From Chloroflexia bacterium (lineage in GTDB: Bacteria > Chloroflexota > Chloroflexia > Thermomicrobiales > UBA6265), in contig JACCVE010000273.1 of the NCBI GenBank assembly GCA_013698285.1, positions 1-12,700 on the forward strand: DNA of 12,700 nt, given 5' to 3'. The notes under the pieces are model-generated. The model saw only the letters and a list, made by a program, of their open reading frames with translations. It made no database searches and was not told the DNA's origin. A program made the position numbers and the translations under genes. Numbering within the stretch: the first letter of the stretch is position 1; each line of letters starts with the position of its first letter. This document shows positions 7,256 to 12,700 of this stretch, one piece after another.

Positions 7256-7291
7256 GGGTGTCCCCCGAACGGGACGGAGGCCGGGACATCC
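7256..7291 (+). promoter_or_regulatory. Possible hairpin presenting the Shine-Dalgarno of the sensor kinase gene
   Basis: Bases 7256-7264 can pair with 7283-7291 (core TGTCCC with GGGACA; one G-U pair in nine). The 18-base loop contains GGAGG at 7276-7280, the ribosome-binding site for the GTG at 7292, and the stem ends at the base just before that codon. Folding would bring the Shine-Dalgarno and start close together or limit access to them. A competing smaller pairing of TCCC (7261-7264) with GGGA (7271-7274) exists. Not tested. Confidence 0.4.
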
Positions 7292-9295
7292 GTGACCAGT
7301 ACCCTGACCATGCCCCTGACGACCATCGGCGGTCAACTCCGCGCCGAACTCCACGGCGCGTTCCCCGGCGAGGGCCGCACCACCACGGCGACCGGGGAGT
7401 CGTTGCGCGATGCCTTCTTGGCGTTCGGACGTCGGACTGCACTGGCCGGTATCTCGCTCGAAGACACCATGGCGGCCTCGACCGATGCCCTCCAGGAGCT
7501 ATTCGAGCGGACTGGTGGGGAAGCGTCGGATTCCGGCACGATGTTAGCGGCCGGGATCGCCCTCGCCGCCGCCGCCCGGTCGCACGGCGAGGGCCAGAAG
7601 TCCTCGGCGGAGACCCTGCCGGACCCGCCGATGCCGGCCCAGCTCTCCCGCCTCGCCGCCCTGCATCACGTGAACCGGGCCGTCACCGCCCATCTCGAAC
7701 TGCCCGACATGCTCGATGCGACGGTCCGGGTGGTGGCGGAGGCCACTGCCGCCGACGCCTGCGCCCTGTTCCTCTACGATTCCGCCACCGACTCACTCGC
7801 GCTGCGAGCCGCTGTCGGCCTCAATGCCGCCTCGGTCGGCGCGGTGACGATCCGGCCGGGGACGGGGATCACCGGCCAGGCGGCCCGCGAGCGCCGTCCG
7901 ATCGCCGCGCCCGACGCCCACCTCCACGAGACCTTCCTCTCCCACCCCGGCATGGGTGACCAGGTCTACACCTCCCAGCTCTCGGTCCCCCTCCTCCTGC
8001 GGGGCGTCGACCGCCTGGTCGGGGTGTTGAATATCCTGTTCGTGGCCCGGATCGACTTCGAGCCCGACCAGGTGGCCTTCCTCGAGACGATCGCCGGGGA
8101 GGTCACGATCTCGATCGAGAACGCCCGCCTCTATAGCCAGACCGACGCCCGCCTCCGTCGCAAGGTGGCCGAGCTGGGCACACTGCAGCGCGTCTCTCGC
8201 ATCGTTGCCTCGACCCTCGACCTCTCTGGGGTGCTGCGCCTGATCGCCGAGCAGGCGGTGGAGCTGATCAACGCCGACGCGGCGGCGATCTTCCGCCTGC
8301 CCCACCGTCAGGGCGGCGGCCCCCCCGCCGAACAGCCGACGGTCGAGCACTTCGTCGGCCAGGACCGGCAGGTCGTCAACTCGTCCCGGGACCGGCTGGT
8401 GCGCGAGGTGGTCCGGACCGGTGCTGCCCAGGCGACCGACATCGATTACATCGACGGGTCCGGCGTGGTCTTCTGCTTGCCCCTCCGCTCGGCCCGTGAG
8501 ACCCTCGGTGCACTCTGCCTCCGGCTGCCGACCGGCGCCCAACTGACCGAAGATGAGTTGGGCCTGCTTCAGGCCTTCTCCGATTCCGCCTCGATCGCGA
8601 TCGAGAATGCCCAGCTCTACCAGGATGCCCGGCATGGCCTCGAGACCGCGTCGGCACTGCTACAGGAGATGCACCACCGGGTCCGGAACAACCTCCAGAC
8701 GGTGGCGGCCCTGCTGTCGCTCCAGCTCCGAACCGCCGAGGACGCCCCCTGGGCGACCGCGATCCGGGAGGCGGTCAGCCGCATCCAGGCGATCGCCGGG
8801 GTCCACGACCTGCTCAGCGACGAGCGCCGCCTGGCCGGGACGACAGTCGAGGTGATCGCCCGCCACGTCGTCGACGACGCGGTCGCGACCCTGATCCCGC
8901 CGGACCTGACGGTCTCCTTCGCGATCGAACCCAACGATGTCGTCCTGCCGTCTCGCCAGGTCACCGTGCTCGCCCTGCTGATCAACGAACTGATCACCAA
9001 CGCGATCAGTCACGGGTTCGAGGGCCGCGAGCGGGGCACCATCCACGTCCGCGCCGAACGAGACGACGCGTTCGTCACCGTCGAGGTGACCAACGATGGC
9101 CAACGCATCCCGGCCAGCTTCGTCCCGACGGAGAGCACGGGATTAGGGATGAAGATCGTCCACCGGCTCGTCACCTCCGACCTGCGGGGTGAGTTCACCA
9201 TCGCCTCCGACGATGACCACGGCACGGTGGCGACGATCCGCTTCCCCATCGCGACCGACGAACCGCCGGAGGAACCGATCGCCACCTGGCCCTGA
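7292..9295 (+). CDS. Soluble sensor histidine kinase, GAF-GAF-HisKA_2-HATPase
   Basis: 667 residues. Residues 1-115 are an unassigned, mostly helical Ala/Glu-rich part. Residues 118-283 are a first GAF domain (ending ISIENARLYSQ) and 290-445 a second (ending IAIENAQLYQD); the repeated SIENA(R/Q)LY is typical of GAF ends. HisKA_2 follows with EMHHRVRNNLQTVAALLSLQ (459-478); the phospho-accepting residue should be His462. The HATPase_c domain shows the N box in LLINELITNAISHGF (562-576), a G1-like NDGQRIP (601-607), the G2 box TGLGMKIVHRLV (616-627) and a final GTVATIRFPI (644-653). There is no membrane segment, so it senses a cytosolic small molecule or redox signal through GAF. It autophosphorylates and would pass the phosphate to a response regulator, but none is encoded nearby. 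I chose GTG at 7292 for the GGAGG eleven bases before it; the open frame continues upstream inside the peptidase gene, which is a shadow. ATG 7310 is an alternative start. Confidence 0.92.
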   Translation: MTSTLTMPLTTIGGQLRAELHGAFPGEGRTTTATGESLRDAFLAFGRRTALAGISLEDTMAASTDALQELFERTGGEASDSGTMLAAGIALAAAARSHGEGQKSSAETLPDPPMPAQLSRLAALHHVNRAVTAHLELPDMLDATVRVVAEATAADACALFLYDSATDSLALRAAVGLNAASVGAVTIRPGTGITGQAARERRPIAAPDAHLHETFLSHPGMGDQVYTSQLSVPLLLRGVDRLVGVLNILFVARIDFEPDQVAFLETIAGEVTISIENARLYSQTDARLRRKVAELGTLQRVSRIVASTLDLSGVLRLIAEQAVELINADAAAIFRLPHRQGGGPPAEQPTVEHFVGQDRQVVNSSRDRLVREVVRTGAAQATDIDYIDGSGVVFCLPLRSARETLGALCLRLPTGAQLTEDELGLLQAFSDSASIAIENAQLYQDARHGLETASALLQEMHHRVRNNLQTVAALLSLQLRTAEDAPWATAIREAVSRIQAIAGVHDLLSDERRLAGTTVEVIARHVVDDAVATLIPPDLTVSFAIEPNDVVLPSRQVTVLALLINELITNAISHGFEGRERGTIHVRAERDDAFVTVEVTNDGQRIPASFVPTESTGLGMKIVHRLVTSDLRGEFTIASDDDHGTVATIRFPIATDEPPEEPIATWP

Positions 9296-9373
9296 GTCGC
9301 CCTCGACTCTGGGTCAGGCCGAGACTCACGATCCCATCTCCCGCCGGTTGATCGCCGCGATCGCCACCAGAGA
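9296..9373. other. Convergent spacer between sensor kinase and glcF
   Basis: 78 bp separate two converging stop codons. The clearest structure is a short palindrome, GATCG-CCG-CGATC (9350-9362), flanked by GGT (9346-9348) and ACC (9366-9368). No T-run follows on either strand, so an intrinsic terminator cannot be claimed; termination may be Rho-dependent or weak in both directions. Confidence 0.35.
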
Positions 9374-10756
9374 TCACACGACCGCCCCCGGCATCGCGCC
9401 GGGCGTCCCGCTCGCCAGTGGCGCCGCCGACTCTGGCTCATCTCCGTAGGCGGCGTCGAGGACCTCGACGATGTGCATGATCCGTTGCGGTGACCCGGCG
9501 CGGCCAAGCGACGTTCGCAGTTGCATCGCGCAGCCCGGGTTCGCCGTGACCACCACCTCGGCCCCGGTCCGCGCCGCGTGGGCCGCCTTGCGGTCGCCCA
9601 GGTCGTTGGCCATCGGGCGGCGGATGATGTTGTAGATCCCCGCGCTGCCACAGCAGAGGGACGATTCCGCCATCTCGATGAGGCGAAGGCCGGGGATCGC
9701 CGCCAGCACCTGGCGCGGTTCGGCCGTGAGCCGCTGGGCATGGGCGAGGTGGCAGGGCTCCTGGTAGGTGACGGTCACCGGATACGGCCGGTCGGGCGCC
9801 ACGATCCCCGTCGAGGCGAGCCACTCGGTGACGTCGCGGACGCGAGCACTGAACCGCTCGGCCCGGGCAGCGTAGCCCGGGTCATCTTTGAGCAGGAAAC
9901 CGTACTCCTTCAGGGCCGCCCCACAGCCCGCGGCCGTCAGCACGATCGGGGCGGTGCCGTCCGGGTCGGCAGCTTCGAAGGCGTCGATGTTGCGGCGGGC
10001 CAGATCCCTGGCCGGACCCAACATCCCCGCATGGACCTGGAGCGCCCCACAGCATTGTTGACCGGCCGGCACGTCGACGTCGCACCCGTTGCGGGCCATC
10101 ACCCGGCCGGCCGCCCGGTTCACGTCCGCGAAGACCGTCCCCATCATGCAGGTGTTGAACAGCATTACCCTGTCCGTGGCCACGCTGGCCCGCCACCGTT
10201 CCTGACCCGGAACGAGCGACCGGGCCGCGACGGGAGGCAGCATCTCCTCCAAGTCCGCCATCCCGACCATGCGAGCCAGGCCAGCCCGCCGGACCAGGGC
10301 CTGGAGGCCGCTGCGCTGGTAGGCCCGCGTCGCGGCGACCAAGCCGCGCATCCGGTTGGCCTCTCCGAAGAGCCAGCCGATCAGGATTTCCCGGGCGGCT
10401 CGCTGCCAGACGGGCCGCGGCCGGTGTTGTTCCAATTGGGCCCGGGCCGCCTCGACCAGCGGGCCGTAGTGGACGCCGGAGGGGCAGACGGCCTCGCAGG
10501 CCCGGCAGTTCAGGCACTGGTACATCTGCTCGTCAAAGGCTGGGTCGAGGAGGTCCAATGTGCCGTCGGCGACCGACTTCATCATCCAGAGCCTGCCCCG
10601 GGGAGAGGACGCCTCCTGGCCGGTCATCCGGTACGTCGGGCACGACGGCAGGCACATGCCACAGTGAACGCAGGCCCGCAGCAGGTCGTCATCCGGTTGG
10701 TCGGGGCCAGAATAGCCCCGCGTGACCGGGAGATCGGTGATGGAGGCGACCGCCAT
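9374..10756 (-). CDS. glcF: Glycolate oxidase iron-sulfur subunit
   Basis: 460 residues. Two ferredoxin-type 4Fe-4S motifs lie at the N-terminus: CVHCGMCLPSCP (Cys29, 32, 35, 39) and CLNCRACEAVCP (Cys81, 84, 87, 91). Two CCG (cysteine-rich) domains follow: the first runs from NTCMMGTVF (201-209) to QQCCGALQVHAG (233-244), the second from YQEPCHLAHAQRL (331-343) to SLCCGSAGIYN (366-376). This is the full domain order of GlcF, at about the usual length. GlcF takes electrons from the flavin subunits and passes them to the membrane quinone pool as glycolate is oxidised to glyoxylate. All metal ligands expected from the family are present. It is the last gene of the glcDEF operon, 47 bp after glcE. 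The ATG at 10756 is the first in frame; a GGAGAGAGG stretch lies about 12 bases upstream. A D-lactate or other 2-hydroxyacid dehydrogenase Fe-S subunit is the main alternative. Confidence 0.92.
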   Translation of the reverse strand: MAVASITDLPVTRGYSGPDQPDDDLLRACVHCGMCLPSCPTYRMTGQEASSPRGRLWMMKSVADGTLDLLDPAFDEQMYQCLNCRACEAVCPSGVHYGPLVEAARAQLEQHRPRPVWQRAAREILIGWLFGEANRMRGLVAATRAYQRSGLQALVRRAGLARMVGMADLEEMLPPVAARSLVPGQERWRASVATDRVMLFNTCMMGTVFADVNRAAGRVMARNGCDVDVPAGQQCCGALQVHAGMLGPARDLARRNIDAFEAADPDGTAPIVLTAAGCGAALKEYGFLLKDDPGYAARAERFSARVRDVTEWLASTGIVAPDRPYPVTVTYQEPCHLAHAQRLTAEPRQVLAAIPGLRLIEMAESSLCCGSAGIYNIIRRPMANDLGDRKAAHAARTGAEVVVTANPGCAMQLRTSLGRAGSPQRIMHIVEVLDAAYGDEPESAAPLASGTPGAMPGAVV

Positions 10757-10777
10757 GGGAAACCGCGTCCTCTCTCC

Positions 10778-10792
10778 GGCGCGCGGGGCGCC
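10778..10792. other. Small GC-rich inverted repeat in the glcE-glcF spacer
   Basis: GGCGC (10778-10782) and GCGCC (10788-10792) can pair around a five-base loop, within the 47-bp spacer. No T-tract follows, so it is not a terminator. It could affect mRNA stability or relative expression of glcF, or be chance in GC-rich sequence. Confidence 0.25.
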
Positions 10793-10803
10793 CGAACGAC
10801 TGT

Positions 10804-12063
10804 CTAGATCCGTCCCAGGAACCGGCCGGGGTTGAGGACCCGGTCGGGGTCAAAATGTCGCTTCAGGGCGCGCTGGATGTCGATCGTCTCCGGGGCGGGA
10901 CCCCAGACATCGAGCAGCCGCTTCACCCCGGCCGGGGCGGACCGGACCACCGTATGATCCGAATCCGCCCGGAGGGCCCCGATCAGCCTCGACGCGCGGT
11001 CGTGATCTCCGCCTGCGAGGTCCCAGCGAAACGCCACGATGCCGACCCCCGGTGACACGCGGACCAGCTCGGGCGAGCCACCCTCAGACCGGCAATGGTG
11101 CAGGATTCGATCGACCAGGGCCATGGTATCCCGTGGCCGGACGGTCGCCGCCACCTCGACCATCTCGACCGCCTCGTCCGGACCGCCAGCAAACGCATCG
11201 AGCGCGTCTTGCCACCAGGATGCACTCTCCCGGTTCATCAGGACGCTCGCCGGGGCACCGGCCGTGGCGACGACCAGGCTGACCAGCCGGTCGACCCCCG
11301 CCGCCCGGCCCTCGAACCGGACCGCCACGCGCCACCGCCCGTCGAGCATCATGGCCTCCAGCGCCACGGCGTCCGGTGCGACGGGCCGTAACCGGCCGAC
11401 GACCGCCTTGGCGGTGTCCAGGTCCCCGGCGTCGATGACCACCGTCGCGCCGGCCTTCGGCAGCGGCAGAACTTTGAGATTCGCCGAGACGATCACGCCG
11501 AGCGTACCGAGCGAACCATGATAGAGACGCGGCATGTCGAATCCCGAGACGTTCTTGACCACCATCCCGCCGGAGCGCGTCAGGCTGCCGTTCGGGTGCG
11601 AGACCACCATCCCGACTAACAGGTCACGCATGGTGCCGGACCCGTGTCGCCGCGGACCCGCCCGGGCCGTGGCGATCATCCCACCCAGGGTGGCCCGCTC
11701 CGGCCATGGCGCCTCGACCGGCAGCCATTGCCCGTGTTCACCCAGCAGGCGTTGGAGGGCGGCCAGGGAGATGCCCGCCTCGACCGAGACGACGAGGTCG
11801 GCCGGCTCGTAATCCAGGACACGGTCGAGGTGTCGGGTGGAGAGGGCGATGCCCTCCCGTTCCGGGATATTCCCGAGTGCCAGCGCCGTACCGCCGCCGA
11901 CCGGGTACACGGCCTGGCCAGCGTCGCCCGCCGCCGCGAGGGCACCCGCCAACTCGACGGGATCGGCTGGGGCCAACACCGGCCCGATTGCCACGCCGTC
12001 GATGGTGAGACCGGCCGTCTCTACCGGGGCGACGATGGGATCAGCCGAGAACTCAGACGGCAT
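10804..12063 (-). CDS. glcE: Glycolate oxidase FAD-binding subunit
   Basis: 419 residues, one FAD_binding_4 (PCMH-type) domain with a short C-terminal part, as in GlcE. The FAD-binding loop is VYPVGGGTALALGN (52-65), followed by VVSVEAGISLAALQRLL (91-107) and the diphosphate/isoalloxazine region ATLGGMIATARAGPRRHGSG (125-144), then the strand region LVGMVVSHPNG (149-159) and GFDMPRLYHGSLGTLGVI (174-191). The end, ALKRHFDPDRVLNPGRF (399-415), is the usual closing motif of this oxidase group. GlcE forms part of the glycolate dehydrogenase complex with GlcD and GlcF; it binds FAD but is not the main substrate subunit. The ATG at 12063 lies inside the end of glcD (11-bp overlap, different frame), with no clear Shine-Dalgarno, so translational coupling is likely. 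The gene is slightly longer than typical GlcE, mostly from N-terminal residues 1-27. A related FAD-linked 2-hydroxyacid oxidase is the alternative, but the D-E-F order supports glcE. Confidence 0.88.
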   Translation of the reverse strand: MPSEFSADPIVAPVETAGLTIDGVAIGPVLAPADPVELAGALAAAGDAGQAVYPVGGGTALALGNIPEREGIALSTRHLDRVLDYEPADLVVSVEAGISLAALQRLLGEHGQWLPVEAPWPERATLGGMIATARAGPRRHGSGTMRDLLVGMVVSHPNGSLTRSGGMVVKNVSGFDMPRLYHGSLGTLGVIVSANLKVLPLPKAGATVVIDAGDLDTAKAVVGRLRPVAPDAVALEAMMLDGRWRVAVRFEGRAAGVDRLVSLVVATAGAPASVLMNRESASWWQDALDAFAGGPDEAVEMVEVAATVRPRDTMALVDRILHHCRSEGGSPELVRVSPGVGIVAFRWDLAGGDHDRASRLIGALRADSDHTVVRSAPAGVKRLLDVWGPAPETIDIQRALKRHFDPDRVLNPGRFLGRI

Positions 12064-12700
12064 AGATGCCCAACCGCTGGTCCATCAGCTTCCGCTCGAG
12101 GGCCCGGACCTCACCGCACCGGTAGCCGGTCGGGAACATCTTCTCGGGGTTGAAGCACCCCCGCGGGTCGAAGCTATTCTTCAGCCCGGCCATCGCGGCG
12201 AGGTCCTCCCCCGTGTAGACCAACGACATGTACTCCCGCTTCTCCGACCCGATGCCGTGTTCTCCCGACAATGCCCCGCCCAGCTCGACGCAGTGGTGGA
12301 TCAACTCGTGGCTGGCCTCCAGGACCCGCTCGACGGCGCCCGCCTCCCGGCGATCGAACAGCATCAGCGGGTGCAGGTTCCCGTCCCCGGCGTGGAACAC
12401 GTTGGCGATCGGGAGGCGATAGTCGGCCGAGACCCGGGCCACATGTTCCAGCGTGGCCGGCAACTTCGAGCGGGGCACGACCGTATCGTGGAGGTAATAG
12501 TTCGGTGCCAGGCGGCCCATCGCCGCCAGGGCCATCTTGCGCCCTTTCCAGAGCGTTGCCCGCTCGTCTGCAGAATCGGCGACCCTGACCGTGCTCGCCA
12601 GGCATTCCGTGCAGATGCGCTCGATGTCGTCCTGCATCTCGGCGACGTCGTCGGCCTGGCCATCGATCTCGATCAGGAGGACGGCACCGGCGGCGAGGGG
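12053..12700 (-). CDS. glcD: Glycolate oxidase FAD-linked catalytic subunit, C-terminal part
   Basis: The last 215 residues of a gene whose 5' end lies beyond the right edge; the frame is open to base 12700 and the first residues in view read PLAAGAVLLIEIDGQADDVA. The methionine encoded at 12637 is internal, not a start. This is the FAD-oxidase C-terminal (cap) domain of GlcD: YYLHDTVVPRSKLPATLEHV, then NVFHAGDGNLHPLMLFD with the conserved His-Ala-Gly-Asp-Gly-Asn-His stretch, then LGGALSGEHGIGSEKREYM and finally LKNSFDPRGCFNPEKMFPT. These motifs contain the histidines and glutamate that place the 2-hydroxyacid near the flavin in the VAO/PCMH family. It oxidises glycolate (D-lactate and others possible) to the 2-oxoacid. 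glcE begins inside its last 11 bases. The N-terminal FAD-binding half is outside the window, so intactness cannot be judged. Confidence 0.92.
   Translation of the reverse strand, partial: PLAAGAVLLIEIDGQADDVAEMQDDIERICTECLASTVRVADSADERATLWKGRKMALAAMGRLAPNYYLHDTVVPRSKLPATLEHVARVSADYRLPIANVFHAGDGNLHPLMLFDRREAGAVERVLEASHELIHHCVELGGALSGEHGIGSEKREYMSLVYTGEDLAAMAGLKNSFDPRGCFNPEKMFPTGYRCGEVRALERKLMDQRLGIYAV

Noticed and set aside
6701..7291. Open reading frame upstream of the chosen kinase start, inside the peptidase gene
   Set aside because: It is Arg/Pro/His-rich, overlaps the peptidase catalytic domain in another frame, and the first good start with a Shine-Dalgarno is the GTG at 7292.
9305..9433. 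GACTCTGG appearing near 9305 and again near 9426 as a possible repeat pair
   Set aside because: Only eight bases match, one copy is inside glcF, and no symmetrical structure or target duplication accompanies it.
9521..10807. A 428-codon open frame on the plus strand opposite glcF
   Set aside because: It is rich in Arg, His, Gly and Pro with no motif, while the opposite strand encodes a full GlcF. It is a GC-driven shadow.
12053..12637. A stand-alone 194-residue protein starting at the ATG at 12637
   Set aside because: The frame is open without interruption to the window edge and the codons before that ATG fit GlcD, so it is an internal methionine of a truncated gene.
1..12700. Mobile elements, CRISPR arrays, tRNA or rRNA genes
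   Set aside because: No transposase or integrase motifs, no regularly spaced repeats, and no tRNA-like cloverleaf was seen in the few short intergenic spaces.

Overview
This is a high-GC window (roughly 70% GC by eye) from a bacterium, with dense, GTG-tolerant genes and short spacers. It holds nine protein genes, two of them cut by the window edges. I see no tRNA, rRNA, insertion sequence, phage gene or CRISPR array. The GC level, the soluble GAF-GAF-HisKA_2 kinase, the S9 peptidase and the membrane-anchored glycosidase-like protein beside polysaccharide genes would suit a Chloroflexota (Thermomicrobia-like) or actinobacterial genome. I lean to Chloroflexota, but no marker gene here settles it.

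Region 1 (1-4878, all on the minus strand) is a cell-surface glycan cluster. In transcription order it reads: a membrane-anchored protein with a glycosidase-like TIM barrel and a beta-sandwich domain (4878-3025); a polytopic O-antigen ligase/polymerase-type protein (2878-1406); a polytopic LPG_synthase_TM/UPF0104 protein (1362-250); and the first 80 residues of a GT4-type glycosyltransferase (240 to the left edge). The spacers are 146, 43 and 9 bp, so the last three genes look like one operon and the first probably belongs too. The barrel protein appears to lack both catalytic glutamates of clan GH-A, which makes it the most unusual protein here.

Region 2 (4879-5135) is a 257-bp divergent intergenic region. 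It must hold the promoters for the glycan cluster and for the rightward genes. It contains a tandem 7-bp repeat and an imperfect hairpin, but no convincing sigma-70 promoter.

Region 3 (5136-9295, plus strand) encodes a cytosolic S9 (acylaminoacyl-peptidase-like) serine peptidase with an intact Ser-Asp-His triad. A soluble sensor kinase (N-terminal helical part, two GAF domains, HisKA_2, HATPase) follows 71 bp later, and its ribosome-binding site sits in the loop of a possible hairpin.

Region 4 (9374-12700, minus strand) is a glycolate oxidase operon, glcD (cut at its 5' end) - glcE - glcF. GlcD carries FAD and the substrate site, GlcE is a second FAD-binding subunit, and GlcF carries two 4Fe-4S clusters and two CCG domains. 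The set oxidises glycolate (or a similar 2-hydroxyacid) and passes electrons to the respiratory chain. It converges on the kinase gene across a 78-bp spacer with no classical terminator.
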